From: Cognatundibacterium curvum
Lineage (GTDB): Bacteria; Pseudomonadota; Gammaproteobacteria; Burkholderiales; Burkholderiaceae_D
Direction: 5' to 3'
Length of the DNA: 64,000 nucleotides
NCBI RefSeq assembly: GCF_014284235.1
Contig: NZ_JACOGD010000009.1
Coordinates: 96,078 to 160,077, forward strand
Shown here in pieces: positions 53,340 to 63,061 of the stretch (within the stretch, counting starts at the first letter, position 1; every line of letters begins with the position of its first letter). The notes under the pieces were generated by a model. It did not search any database. It worked only from the letters and a program-made list of their open reading frames with translations, and was not told the origin of the DNA. The position numbers and the translations under genes are program-made.

Positions 53340-54422
53340 TTAGCCGGTATGCCTGGATTCGCCTTTGGCAGAGGATGTGACTTGCTCAGTTTTGCTGTCT
53401 TGTTGCAGCAATAACCATTGCGCGGGTTGCAGTATGAGTTTTTTAGTCAGTAATTCGCAATACGGGTGGGCAGCCAGCCAGACGATGAGGGCACTCGCTC
53501 CCAGTGAAACCAATAAGCGTGCCGTGTCTTCCAGATGCAGGATGCGGTTTAATAAGCCCGTATTGTGCAGAATAATCAGTGCCATTCCATGCCATAAAAA
53601 GACATACATGGATTGTCTTCCTATTCTGGCCAATCCCCAGTGGCGGCGACTCATCAAATAACAAACGGCCAGACCGATCACAGTACAACTTAGGTATTGG
53701 ACCAGTTGATACATACTGCCCGTCACATTTGCCATCCCCAGTCTGTGTAATGAGAAACTGCCGTACAGCCAGCGATAGTCAAAATGCTTAGGCAACAACA
53801 TGGCAGCAACGATCGCGCTGGCGCAGATCAGCAGGCTGAGCAAGAGCCATTGTGGTTTGCTCTTCCAGCGCTGGAAGAAATCTGGCCCCAGCGTCCAGCC
53901 CAGTACGAAAAATGGGAAGAAAGTCAGTGTCCGTGCAGCACTCATAAAGTAACCGCTGTGCTCGGAATAGCTGGCAGCCATAGCCAGTAAGACCGCAATC
54001 AGCACCGGAAATTGTAAGCGTGCAAACAGTGGCAGCAACAGCCGCCAGCTCAACAGACTCAGCAAATACCACAGCATCCAGTAAGGCGCGATCAGTTTGG
54101 CGTAGACGCTGAAACTGCCGGTCAGGGCATACTCGGTCAATTCATACAGCAATTCAAAGGCGAGTAAGGGCGCCAGGATATTCCGGATCAGCTGGCTGGA
54201 TTGCTGCTGGTTCAGATCGGGTTTTGAGAGCATGCCTGACACCATGGCAAACATCGGCATGTGAAAGGTATAGATCAGTATCCAGATCGGACGCAGGAAG
54301 GCATCACTAGCGATGTGCAATTCCACCAGATGACCGAATACCACCAGAAAAATCAGTAAGCCTTTGATGTTATCGAGGCTAGTGTTTCTGTTCAGGGGGA
54401 GGGCGGGGCGGGAGGAGTGCAT
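53340..54422 (-). CDS. acyltransferase family 3 membrane protein
   Basis: Inner-membrane O-acyltransferase of ~360 residues with about ten helices (LDNIKGLLIFLVVFGHLVE with catalytic His; FHMPMFAMVSGMLS; MYVFLWHGMALI). Family members acetylate cell-surface sugars. ATG 54422 preferred over 54449; no RBS is strong. Monocistronic; surrounding genes give no clue to the acceptor. Confidence 0.87.
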   Translation of the reverse strand: MHSSRPALPLNRNTSLDNIKGLLIFLVVFGHLVELHIASDAFLRPIWILIYTFHMPMFAMVSGMLSKPDLNQQQSSQLIRNILAPLLAFELLYELTEYALTGSFSVYAKLIAPYWMLWYLLSLLSWRLLLPLFARLQFPVLIAVLLAMAASYSEHSGYFMSAARTLTFFPFFVLGWTLGPDFFQRWKSKPQWLLLSLLICASAIVAAMLLPKHFDYRWLYGSFSLHRLGMANVTGSMYQLVQYLSCTVIGLAVCYLMSRRHWGLARIGRQSMYVFLWHGMALIILHNTGLLNRILHLEDTARLLVSLGASALIVWLAAHPYCELLTKKLILQPAQWLLLQQDSKTEQVTSSAKGESRHTG

Positions 54423-54721
54423 ATTCGTCAAGTAGATCAAGTACCGCAAAGAGCCGTGATGATAATCGAATTTAGGATATTTTCCCGCAATTAAGTAGTT
54501 CTGCTTTGTAACGTATGTCTATTTAGGTAAATTTCTTATCGCATCGTGAAATAGTGTTGGCTGGTGCAAATAAGCATCATTTATTCCGCTGCACCTATTC
54601 TGAGTTTCTGGCGATTTCAGTCATGGAGCTGTCAGTAGAGTCAGGTAAAATATGTTTACCTACTGAAATATTCTGTGCTTTCTTTGACGAATATAGCAGT
54701 CAAATTTTTGGATAGCGTGGT
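54423..54721. other. divergent intergenic region
   Basis: About 300 AT-rich bases between the acyltransferase and FliL-like genes. I see no gene, strong promoter or repeat. Confidence 0.4.
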
Positions 54722-55369
54722 ATGGCGAGAGAAAAATCACGGGCCAGTTTGCTCAGTGCGCAGCTTGATTTCGAGGATATCCGGAATCCCGGAGAGCCAG
54801 TTGAGCAGTCGCTGGATGAGTTGTCTCATTTGCAATTTGATGTGGGCAACAATGAGCTTAAACCTGAACCCAAGACGAGCAAAACACCGCTTATCTTACG
54901 TACGGCGGCTGATATTGCCAAAGAGCAATTGCGTCAAGAGCGACTGGAGCGCGAGCGTAAAAAAGCGAGTGAAAAGGCCGATAATTTTGCTTTTTATGCC
55001 GCTATCGTTGCGCTGCTTAGTTTCCTGGTAATCTTCGGAGTTGTGTTTTTTACAAAATTTTCTAACAATGAGAATATGCCCAGTTATCTGGCGCTGCCCC
55101 AGACAGTGGTGAATCTGGATGGGCAGGTGATACGGATGCAGGTCAATATTCAGGTGGCCAATTCGGACAGGGAATGGCTGGCAAAGCACAAACAGGCGCT
55201 GACCGAGATGTTTCCGATCACCATGACTACCATTGATCCTGAAGATCTGAAAACCGAAGAGGGACTGGAGCGCATCCGCGAGCAGATGCGCGTTGACTTA
55301 AACCAGCGACTGGCAACGGATAAAGTACAGTCGGTGTTATTGAATGAGTTACTGACACAGAACCGTTAA
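54722..55369 (+). CDS. FliL-like single-pass membrane protein
   Basis: Protein of 215 residues: long charged cytoplasmic N-terminus (~90 residues, Lys/Glu/Arg-rich helix), one transmembrane helix (FYAAIVALLSFLVIFGVVFF), and a periplasmic domain resembling FliL (VVNLDG...; C-terminus EGLERIREQMRVDLNQRLATDKVQSVLLNELL). FliL supports the flagellar stator, but no flagellar gene is near and the N-terminus is unusually long, so its function may differ. Confidence 0.62.
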   Translation: MAREKSRASLLSAQLDFEDIRNPGEPVEQSLDELSHLQFDVGNNELKPEPKTSKTPLILRTAADIAKEQLRQERLERERKKASEKADNFAFYAAIVALLSFLVIFGVVFFTKFSNNENMPSYLALPQTVVNLDGQVIRMQVNIQVANSDREWLAKHKQALTEMFPITMTTIDPEDLKTEEGLERIREQMRVDLNQRLATDKVQSVLLNELLTQNR

Positions 55370-55412
55370 GCGCGCGGGCATTCGCGCATTCAGATAGCGC
55401 TGCCCGCGTGGC

Positions 55413-55898
55413 TCAGATTTCTGCGAGGTAGCGCAATAATTTTTCTAATGCGTAGGCCACAGTCTGTTCACGCACGCTGTGACGGTCGCCGCTGAAAATT
55501 TTACGTTCGGTATGCGTTGTCCCACCGACAGTCCAGCCAAAGCATATCGTCCCTACTGGCTTGCCAGGTACCGCACCACTCGGCCCGGCGATACCCGTGG
55601 TGGATAGGGCGACATGGGCTTCCGAATTAGCGATTGCGCCTTCGGACATGGCGGCAGCGATTTCTTCACTGACCGCACCATGTTGCGCGATCAGCGCGGC
55701 CGGAATATTCAGGAGTTCAGACTTGGACGAATTGGAATAGCTGACAAAGCCGCAGTCAAACCATTCCGAGGAGCCTGCAATTTCTGTCAATGCCTGACAG
55801 ACACCACCGCCGGTGCAGGATTCAGCGACCGCCAGTATCAGGCGTCTGGATTTGAGTTCTTCACCGACTTTTGCTGCGAGTTCGATAGCATTCTGCAT
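55413..55898 (-). CDS. pncC: nicotinamide-nucleotide amidohydrolase (CinA C-terminal family)
   Basis: NMN deamidase of 161 residues in pyridine nucleotide salvage. Marks: VAESCTGGGVCQALTEIAGSSEWF, GAVSEEIAAAMSEGA and STTGIAGPSGAVPGKPVGTI. ATG 55898 has a strong RBS (GGAGGCGC). In many betaproteobacteria it follows pgpA directly; here two extra genes sit between. Confidence 0.93.
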   Translation of the reverse strand: MQNAIELAAKVGEELKSRRLILAVAESCTGGGVCQALTEIAGSSEWFDCGFVSYSNSSKSELLNIPAALIAQHGAVSEEIAAAMSEGAIANSEAHVALSTTGIAGPSGAVPGKPVGTICFGWTVGGTTHTERKIFSGDRHSVREQTVAYALEKLLRYLAEI

Positions 55899-56009
55899 GA
55901 TGCGCCTCCCGTCTGGTTGTTTGAGTTCTCCGTTCATGAACGGTGGAAACTACTTTACCACTTAGTCTGTGCTGCGGTGTAGTCTGTTTGTGAAAGAAAA
56001 TAAGGCTAT

Positions 56010-56026
56010 GGGCCTGTTAACTTTTG
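56010..56026. repeat. solitary MITE-end-like sequence
   Basis: GGGCCTGTTAACTTTT matches the terminal repeat of the 13-kb MITE-like element over its first ~12 bases. No partner end is seen nearby. Confidence 0.4.
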
Positions 56027-56081
56027 TTATTTGGCAGAGTTGTCCTGGCCAGCAAGCATGACTGCTTGCTGACAAGCGTAT

Positions 56082-56729
56082 TTATTTCTTAAAAAACCGC
56101 AGGGAAACGCCACTGCCTACAGTACGCCCTTGCGCAACAGCGGCTTTGAACTGACAGCTTTTTGCCAGGCGCAGGGCTTCCTCTTCAGCGCTGGCATCAC
56201 CTATACCCCACTGTAGCAACGCTTGCTGACTGGTGATACCCATAGAATTGACATAGGTTCCCACCACGATTCCGACACCTGGTTCATTTTCCTGCGCCAG
56301 TCGTACCAAGGCAGACTCTGGGCAAGTATCCTGTTTCAGTTGTACATCGCGACTGCCAGTAAAGTTCCAGTTGTAGCTTATTGTTTTACTCGCGGGTGTG
56401 TAGTTACCTGCCGGGTAAGCCTGGCAGCCGTCGACCGCTTGTATTGCCATGCTATCGAGCAACTTCCATCCACTGCTTCTGGTCAATTCATAACTCTCGA
56501 CTTTTCCGTTGGCGCCGATAGCCAGCTTGAGTTTGGCCGTGCCGGACATCCCTGCTTCTCTGGCTTTTTTGGGATAGGGACCTATCGGACAATTTTTTTC
56601 TACATCAAGCGGACCGGGTAAATTGGCGGAAATCATTGTTGCTGTATTTGGTTCCTGTGCCTGAACAAGTGTCGCTGTCAGGCTTGACATGAAAGCGAGC
56701 AACGCAACTGTGTTTGATGTGATCGACAT
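56082..56729 (-). CDS. TonB C-terminal-domain protein, copy 1
   Basis: Exported protein of 215 residues: signal peptide (VALLAFMSSLTATLVQAQ) and a TonB_C-like domain (CPIGPYPKKAREAGMSGTAKLKLAIGANGKVESYELTRSSGWKLLDSMAIQAV) followed by a second Cys-containing domain. It lacks the TonB membrane anchor and proline linker, so it is not a classical energy transducer. Paralogue of the next gene. Function unknown. Confidence 0.8.
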   Translation of the reverse strand: MSITSNTVALLAFMSSLTATLVQAQEPNTATMISANLPGPLDVEKNCPIGPYPKKAREAGMSGTAKLKLAIGANGKVESYELTRSSGWKLLDSMAIQAVDGCQAYPAGNYTPASKTISYNWNFTGSRDVQLKQDTCPESALVRLAQENEPGVGIVVGTYVNSMGITSQQALLQWGIGDASAEEEALRLAKSCQFKAAVAQGRTVGSGVSLRFFKK

Positions 56730-56803
56730 GGTTTTCCCTTGGAGTTCGCGTGATTTATGTACAAAATTAATGGTATAAGACAGTGCCCGCTTGCCAGGCT
56801 GAT

Positions 56804-57460
56804 TTAGTCATTTTGACTAATGAATCGTAAGGATTCCGCTTTTGCCACCCGCTTACCCTCGTATTCGGCGGGAAAAAATTCACAGGAGCGCGCGATGCGC
56901 AGACTTTCCTTATCCAGCGCTTCATCGCCACTTCCCCATTGAATGATGGCATCAACTACCTTCCCACCGGAAGAAACCATGACGCCCACCACAATATCAT
57001 TGGCAATATCTTTGTTTTGGGCGATGCGCAGGGACGCAGATTTCTTACAACTGGCCAGGTCCAGCTCAGCACGGCTTGAGTACCCGTGATCATATTGCCA
57101 GTGTAAGACGAAGATCTTGGTTTGCGGCGCATAGTTGCCTGGTGGTAGCAATTGGCAACCGGAGAGATGATTCATAATACTCATATCGAGTATCTTCCAG
57201 CCTGCGCTTTGCAGCAGGTCAAAGGCTGCAATTTTGCCGTGCTCATCGATATGCAGCGTTAATTTGGTATCACCTTCTATGCCACGCCGCACCGCAGCGG
57301 CCGGATATTCAGGCAGTTTGCAGATAGCTTTCATATCCATCGGGAAATCAAAATTCACCACAGGCTTGGGCTCTCCGCCCTCATCATCGGCGGTGGCTAT
57401 CGGGGCACAAAAAAACTGAGTGATGAAAATTAGACTTAAGGTAAAGCGGGCTATGCGCAT
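56804..57460 (-). CDS. TonB C-terminal-domain protein, copy 2
   Basis: 218-residue paralogue of the preceding entry with the same layout: signal peptide, TonB_C-like CKLPEYPAAAVRRGIEGDTKLTLHIDEHGKIAAFDLLQSAGWKILD, then the Cys-containing region. Both carry paired Cys in CQ(L/A).P.GNY. The tandem copies separate pncC from pgpA, suggesting duplication after insertion. Confidence 0.8.
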   Translation of the reverse strand: MRIARFTLSLIFITQFFCAPIATADDEGGEPKPVVNFDFPMDMKAICKLPEYPAAAVRRGIEGDTKLTLHIDEHGKIAAFDLLQSAGWKILDMSIMNHLSGCQLLPPGNYAPQTKIFVLHWQYDHGYSSRAELDLASCKKSASLRIAQNKDIANDIVVGVMVSSGGKVVDAIIQWGSGDEALDKESLRIARSCEFFPAEYEGKRVAKAESLRFISQND

Positions 57461-57583
57461 GTCGTATCCTATTTATTGCTTTGAACGCAATATTATGCGG
57501 ATAAAGTGCAATAAAGGCAATGGTTGTGGAAGTTCTGCAGTTGCATAGCCTGGATCAGGTGCCTCAGGTGCTATTGCCAGTTA

Positions 57584-58105
57584 TTAACTACGCCACAGTG
57601 CGATGCACAGCAGGCTGAAAAAGGCTGCAACAATGTCATCGAACATCACACCAAAGCCACCCTTGAAGCGCTGGTCAAAGTAGCGTATCGGCGGTGGTTT
57701 GACCATGTCAAAGAAACGGAAAATCAGAAACGCAGCAGTCTGCGCTTGTGCGCCCGCAGGTGTGACCAGGACTAAAACCAGCCAGAACGCAATAATCTCA
57801 TCCCACACCATACTGCCATGGTCGGCAACACCCAGATTTTTGCCTGTAATGTGGCAAGCCCAGATGCCGACGACGAAGCCAATCACGATGATGAGCAACC
57901 AGTTCCAGGGTGTGAAAAACGCAGGCCAGCGGTCGCTGAAGATATTAAAGCTCAGCCAGGCAAACAGGGTGCCCATGGTCCCCGGAACACTGGGCGATAA
58001 GCCACTGCCAAAGCCTTGCGCCAGGATATGCGCGGGATGACTGAACATGAAGCGCGCACCGGGGCGCAATATCTGGGCCGTTTGCCCGTTATCCAGAGTG
58101 GTCAT
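57584..58105 (-). CDS. pgpA: phosphatidylglycerophosphatase A
   Basis: Membrane phosphatase of 173 residues that converts phosphatidylglycerophosphate to phosphatidylglycerol. Family marks: FGSGLSPSVPGTMGTL, DHGSMVWDEIIAFW and FRFFDMVKPPPIRYFDQRFKGGFGVMFDDIVA. Start overlaps thiL stop by four bases (usual thiL-pgpA coupling). Confidence 0.95.
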   Translation of the reverse strand: MTTLDNGQTAQILRPGARFMFSHPAHILAQGFGSGLSPSVPGTMGTLFAWLSFNIFSDRWPAFFTPWNWLLIIVIGFVVGIWACHITGKNLGVADHGSMVWDEIIAFWLVLVLVTPAGAQAQTAAFLIFRFFDMVKPPPIRYFDQRFKGGFGVMFDDIVAAFFSLLCIALWRS

Positions 58106-59070
58106 GGGGTAGAGAAGTGATCGAAAGACTGTAAATGTAATTGTAGCGGCTGTTGCTGCGCATCGAATAAGCGCAAACCGGCTTGGGCTTCAATCTGGCC
58201 GATACGGGTTACGCGGGTCTGGCTGGCTTGCGCTGCCGCGAGTACCTGATCACGTTGATCCGCTGCAGCAGTGAAGCATAATTCATAGTCATCGCCGCCA
58301 GTCAGGCAAAAGCGTCGGCGTAGTGCAAGCTCTTGCTGTTGCAGCATAGGGCCGGCTGGCAAGGCATCCACCCACAAACTCGCACCAACACCTGAGCGCT
58401 TCAGGATATGTCCGAGATCACCAGTCAGGCCATCTGAGATATCCAGCGCCGCATGGGTGATACCGCGCAGCGACAGTCCCAGCTCAACTCTGGGCGTCGG
58501 CATATGCATACGCAGCGCTGCCTGTTGATGGACTTCTGCAGTTAAGTTCAGCTCTTGCCAGTATCCGGCCAGTGCCAGCCGTGCGTCACCTAGCGTGCCT
58601 GAAACCCAGATATCATCGCCGACTTGGGCGGCATCACGGCGCAATGCCTGTCCCGGTGGGATTTCACCAAATACGGTGATGCAGATGTTCAGTGGTCCTT
58701 TGGTGGTGTCACCGCCGATCAGACGGCACTGATGCTGATCCGCCAGTGCCAGTAATCCCTGGGAAAAAGGATGTAGCCAGTCAGCATTCGCTTCCGGTAA
58801 TGCCAGCGCCAGGCTAAAGCCCATAGGGCGTGCGCCCATCGCAGCCAGATCAGACAAATTCACCGCCAGGCATTTATGCCCCAGCATACGCGGGTCAGCG
58901 TCAGGGAAAAAGTGTCGGCCCGAGACCAGCATGTCGGTAGAAATCGCGGTTTGCATGCCAGCCGTTGGCTGTATCAACGCACAGTCGTCACCCACACCCA
59001 GCACCAGATGCGAGTCGGTCGGGGAATGGTGCGCAAAATAATGTTGGATTAAATCAAATTCGGAGAGCAT
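58102..59070 (-). CDS. thiL: thiamine-monophosphate kinase
   Basis: Kinase of 322 residues forming thiamine diphosphate, last step of the pathway. Marks: GVGDDCALIQP, STDMLVSGRHFFPDADPRMLGHKCLAVNLSDLAAMGA, LIGGDTTKGP, DISDGLTGDLGHI and TGGDDYELCFT. A -10 box TACAAT (59082-59077) ends seven bases before ATG, implying a leaderless mRNA. Confidence 0.95.
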   Translation of the reverse strand: MLSEFDLIQHYFAHHSPTDSHLVLGVGDDCALIQPTAGMQTAISTDMLVSGRHFFPDADPRMLGHKCLAVNLSDLAAMGARPMGFSLALALPEANADWLHPFSQGLLALADQHQCRLIGGDTTKGPLNICITVFGEIPPGQALRRDAAQVGDDIWVSGTLGDARLALAGYWQELNLTAEVHQQAALRMHMPTPRVELGLSLRGITHAALDISDGLTGDLGHILKRSGVGASLWVDALPAGPMLQQQELALRRRFCLTGGDDYELCFTAAADQRDQVLAAAQASQTRVTRIGQIEAQAGLRLFDAQQQPLQLHLQSFDHFSTP

Positions 59071-59612
59071 GCGCGCATTGTACCGAATACCAGAGTCTGT
59101 GCGGCTGAGTTTGTTAGCGGAAACACAGGGTAGCCGCTCGCGGTTTTGGCTCAGACCCGGCTGACGGTCAGCAGCATATTCTGCACATCCGGGGACAGAC
59201 TATAGGTATGAAAAGTCTGCCAGTTATTGACACGTTGCCACATTGTGAGTACTGCCTTGCGGAGGTGGATTGCGGTATGCATTCTTTGTATCCTTTCATA
59301 CGGGACTGGATGTTCTGTTGCAGGATTGCATGGGATAACGAGCTTCATGTTATGCTGCGTAAGGTTGTTAGCTATCAAAGTGTTGTTGATGATAGTTATA
59401 TGTAATTTATTTGTGAAATTAATTGTTTTTATTGGTTGGATAGTGGCTTGCTATGCGATTAGGGTTTCCTCATTCAAATTAGGCATAGACTTATGCGCTA
59501 AAAGCATAGAAACCGTACAAATACGTATGAAGAATGAAAGCCTGCTCTGCTAGAATCTAGAGCCTATCCTCCAACAGTAAGTTTTGAGTAAGTAAAAAAG
59601 AAAGAAGGCCGT
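59071..59612. other. intergenic region between thiL and maeB
   Basis: About 540 bases, AT-rich to the right of 59390. Short open frames exist on both strands but none has a recognisable domain plus RBS. A TAGAAT box at 59550-59555 lies ~60 bases before maeB. Several CTATGC/GCATAG inverted pieces (59450-59515) could form weak hairpins. Confidence 0.4.
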
Positions 59613-61922
59613 ATGGATTCAGCAGATCAGAAAGAGCAAATTCGTCAGCAGTTGCGTCAGGCAGCGCTGGAATATCATGAATGCCCGACACCGGGCAAAA
59701 TCAGCGTGACGCCAACCAAGCAACTGACCAACCAACGTGATCTGGCGCTGGCTTACTCTCCTGGTGTTGCCGCTCCTTGTGAAGAAATCGTCGCTGATCC
59801 GACTGCTGCATTTAAATATACGGCGCGTGGCAACCTGGTTGGTGTCATCACCAACGGAACTGCCGTGCTGGGTCTGGGCAATATCGGCCCACTGGCATCC
59901 AAGCCCGTGATGGAAGGTAAGGGCGTCCTGTTCAAAAAATTTGCCGGTATCGATGTGTTCGATATTGAGATTAATGAACCTGATCCGGACAAGCTGGTTG
60001 ATATCATCGCGTCGCTGGAGCCTACCTTTGGCGGCATTAATCTGGAAGATATTAAAGCCCCTGAGTGCTTCTATATCGAGCGCAAGCTGCGTGAACGCAT
60101 GAAAATCCCGGTCTTCCATGACGATCAGCACGGCACTGCGATTATCGTTGGCGCGGCGATCATGAATGGTCTGAAAGTCGTCGGTAAGGACATCAAAAAA
60201 ACCAAGATGGTGGTGTCTGGTGCTGGCGCAGCAGCACTCGCATGTCTGGATCTGATCGTCGATCTGGGCTTCCCTATCGAAAATATTTTCGTCACAGATT
60301 TAGCGGGTGTGGTGTATCAGGGCCGTACAGAACTGATGGATCCGGACAAGGCACGCTTTGCGCAGGACACCAGTGCGCGCACTTTGCGTGATGTCATTCC
60401 TGATGCCGACATCTTCCTTGGCTTGTCAGCAGCAGGTGTACTGAAGCAGGACATGGTCAAAATGATGGCCGCGAATCCTCTGATTCTGGCGCTGGCCAAC
60501 CCGACACCGGAAATTCTGCCGGAGGAAGTCAAGGCAGTGCGCGACGATGCGATCATGGCGACTGGCCGCTCGGATTTCCCGAATCAGGTCAATAACGTCT
60601 TGTGCTTCCCTTACATTTTCCGTGGTGCGCTGGATTGTGGTGCAACCACCATCACCCGCGAAATGGAAATCGCCGTTGTCCACGCGATTGCTGAGCTGGC
60701 GCAGGCGGAACAATCTGACGTCGTGGCTTCCGCCTATGGCATCAGTAACCTGTCGTTTGGTCCGGAATATCTGATTCCTAAACCATTTGATCCGCGTCTG
60801 ATGATCAAGATTGCACCGGCGGTTGCTAAAGCGGCAGAAGAATGCGGTGTGGCTGCGCGTCCGATTCAGGATATGCAGGCTTATGCAGATAAGTTGCAGC
60901 AATTTGTATATCACAGCGGTACCTTTATGAAGCCGCTGTTCCAGATCGCGAAGAAAGCACCGGCTGAACGTAAGCGCATTGTGTATGCCGAAGGTGAAGA
61001 CGAACGTGTACTGCGTGCGGTACAGGTGGTGGTTGACGAAAAACTGGCGACGCCGATTTTGGTTGGCCGTCCGCAAGTTCTGGCGCAACGCGTAGAGAAA
61101 TTCGGTTTGCGCATTCGTCCGGGTATTGATTTTGAAGTCATCAATCCGGAATTCGATCCGCGTTATCGTGATTACTGGCAGACTTACCATCAGATGACTT
61201 CCCGTAAAGGCGTCACTGAGCAATACGCGAAACTGGAAATGCGCCGCCGTCACTCCCTGATCGGTTCCATGATGGTCCATAAGGGCGATGCAGATGGCAT
61301 GATCTGCGGTACCTTTGGTAATTCCACGCTGCACCTGAACTATATCCATCAGGTGTTGGGTAAGCGCGAAGGCGTCAATGTCTATGCAGCGATGAATGCA
61401 CTGGTACTGCCAGATCGTCAGCTGGTGCTGGTGGATACGCATGTGAATGAAAATCCGACTGCAGAACAACTGGCGGAAATCACGATTATGGCGGCTGAAG
61501 AAATGCGTCGCTTCGGTCTGATGCCTAAGGCGGCTTTACTGTCTCATTCGAATTTCGGTTCGAGTAACAGTGAGTCTGCGCAGAAAATGCGTGCCGCACT
61601 GGAGATCATCCGCCGCGATGCGCCAGATCTGGAAATTGACGGCGAAATGCATGGCGATACCGCGCTCGACTCTGCCTTCCGCAAAAAAATGATGCCGGAT
61701 ACGACTTTGAATGGCGATGCGAATCTGCTGGTCATGCCAAATATCGATGCCGCTAATATTGCCTACAATCTGTTGAAAACAACGGCCGGCAACAATGTGG
61801 CGATTGGTCCTATCCTGCTGGGTTGTGCAAAACCTGTGCACGTCCTGACACCATCGGCAACAGTACGCCGTATCGTGAATATGACGGCATTGTGCGTAGT
61901 GGATGCGGTTGCTCAGCGCTGA
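59613..61922 (+). CDS. maeB: NADP-dependent malic enzyme with phosphotransacetylase-like domain
   Basis: Two-domain enzyme of 769 residues: malic enzyme part (~1-430; [41 protein letters not shown]) oxidatively decarboxylating malate to pyruvate, and a C-terminal phosphotransacetylase-like domain (~440-769) usually regulatory, binding acetyl-CoA. Typical MaeB length. Weak purine-rich RBS (AAGAAAGAAGG). Own terminator. Confidence 0.96.
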   Translation: MDSADQKEQIRQQLRQAALEYHECPTPGKISVTPTKQLTNQRDLALAYSPGVAAPCEEIVADPTAAFKYTARGNLVGVITNGTAVLGLGNIGPLASKPVMEGKGVLFKKFAGIDVFDIEINEPDPDKLVDIIASLEPTFGGINLEDIKAPECFYIERKLRERMKIPVFHDDQHGTAIIVGAAIMNGLKVVGKDIKKTKMVVSGAGAAALACLDLIVDLGFPIENIFVTDLAGVVYQGRTELMDPDKARFAQDTSARTLRDVIPDADIFLGLSAAGVLKQDMVKMMAANPLILALANPTPEILPEEVKAVRDDAIMATGRSDFPNQVNNVLCFPYIFRGALDCGATTITREMEIAVVHAIAELAQAEQSDVVASAYGISNLSFGPEYLIPKPFDPRLMIKIAPAVAKAAEECGVAARPIQDMQAYADKLQQFVYHSGTFMKPLFQIAKKAPAERKRIVYAEGEDERVLRAVQVVVDEKLATPILVGRPQVLAQRVEKFGLRIRPGIDFEVINPEFDPRYRDYWQTYHQMTSRKGVTEQYAKLEMRRRHSLIGSMMVHKGDADGMICGTFGNSTLHLNYIHQVLGKREGVNVYAAMNALVLPDRQLVLVDTHVNENPTAEQLAEITIMAAEEMRRFGLMPKAALLSHSNFGSSNSESAQKMRAALEIIRRDAPDLEIDGEMHGDTALDSAFRKKMMPDTTLNGDANLLVMPNIDAANIAYNLLKTTAGNNVAIGPILLGCAKPVHVLTPSATVRRIVNMTALCVVDAVAQR

Positions 61923-61942
61923 GTGTTTGGCTGAGGCTGTAT

Positions 61943-61975
61943 AAAAAAACGGAGGCCGATGCCTCCGTTTTTTTA
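61943..61975. terminator. bidirectional terminator (maeB and 5'-nucleotidase)
   Basis: Stem AAAAACGGAGGC/GCCTCCGTTTTT, 4-5 base loop, with A and T runs on the two sides. The TAA of the convergent nucleotidase (61973-61975) lies in the T run. Confidence 0.93.
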
Positions 61976-62899
61976 TTGTTGTTCCTGCTGTTTCTGCTGA
62001 GTCTGGCGGATAGGTACGCGGCCGGTAGGTACAAAATCAGATGCCTTGATGCAGTGGCCATGCTGATCATCAAAAAACATATGCGGTTTAAAAGCAGCCA
62101 GCACTTCTGATTTATTCACGCCACCCATGAAAAAGGTTTCGTCAATGGCGATGTTCCAGGCGCGCAGAGTGCGAATCACACGCTCATGTGCTGGTGAGGA
62201 GCGTGCTGTGACCAGAGCTGTGCGTATAGGAAAAGCGCGGCCATCCGGCGTTTTGAACTGATTTTGTAGATACGAGAGTGCAACCAGCAAACGTGCGAAC
62301 GGTCCCTCGGGCAAAGGCTTTTTGGCATTTTCTCGCTCATGCTGTTCAAATGCCTCAACTCCGTGCTGCTGATAAATTCTTTCGGACTCATCCGAAAAAA
62401 TCACGGCATCTCCGTCAAAGGCGATACGTATCTGTTCCATGTCCGCCGCATTGGGTGGCATGGGATAGAGCATGGCAGATGCAACGCCAGAATTGATCGC
62501 GGCCTGCACATCATCCTCATGTAAAGACAAAAACAGGCTGACATTAAATGCTTTGAGATAGGGCGAGAGTGGTGCGCCGCCTGTTAAAGCGGCACGACTG
62601 ATGTCCAGTCCATAGTGTTCTATAGAGTTAAAAATCCTGAGCGAGGTCTCGGATGAGTTACGCGACATCACCACGACCTCTACCATGCGCTGCTCAGGCA
62701 CCAGTGCATTCAGCTTTAATAAGGCTTTGACCAGTGCAAAGCCAGCGCCAGGATTTAAGACCTTGTTTTCATTTCGCAACTGGTGAGAGCGAAAAGCGTC
62801 CAGTCCCTGTTCACGGAAAATCTCATCTTCCGCTTCCAGATCAAATAAAGCACGTGAGGAAATGCCGATTACCAGCAGGTGGTCCAAGGAATAAGCCAT
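61973..62899 (-). CDS. cytosolic 5'-nucleotidase (PF06189-type)
   Basis: Nucleotidase of 308 residues of the family related to mammalian cytosolic 5'-nucleotidase 1. Marks: GISSRALFDLEAEDEIFREQG, RIAFDGDAVIFSDESE, and ALVTARSSPAHERVIRTLRAWNIAIDETFFMGG with FDDQHGH. Acts on nucleoside monophosphates. Gln-rich C-terminal tail. Weak RBS. Confidence 0.88.
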   Translation of the reverse strand: MAYSLDHLLVIGISSRALFDLEAEDEIFREQGLDAFRSHQLRNENKVLNPGAGFALVKALLKLNALVPEQRMVEVVVMSRNSSETSLRIFNSIEHYGLDISRAALTGGAPLSPYLKAFNVSLFLSLHEDDVQAAINSGVASAMLYPMPPNAADMEQIRIAFDGDAVIFSDESERIYQQHGVEAFEQHERENAKKPLPEGPFARLLVALSYLQNQFKTPDGRAFPIRTALVTARSSPAHERVIRTLRAWNIAIDETFFMGGVNKSEVLAAFKPHMFFDDQHGHCIKASDFVPTGRVPIRQTQQKQQEQQ

Positions 62900-63061
62900 A
62901 AATGTGTACAGTGTTCCAGGTGATGGAGAGTGACCGGTGATTTAGTGGTGTCAGAAGTGCCGCTGACTATTTGCTACATTGGTAAGAAGATATCACTATA
63001 TGTAGCGGTGCGGTGAGCAGCGTAAAGTCTTTTCTCCGTGCGCAGAGGGTTGAAGGCATGC

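Noticed and set aside
59151..59553. Small frames on both strands between thiL and maeB
   Set aside because: They overlap each other, lack RBSs and domains, and the DNA is AT-rich.
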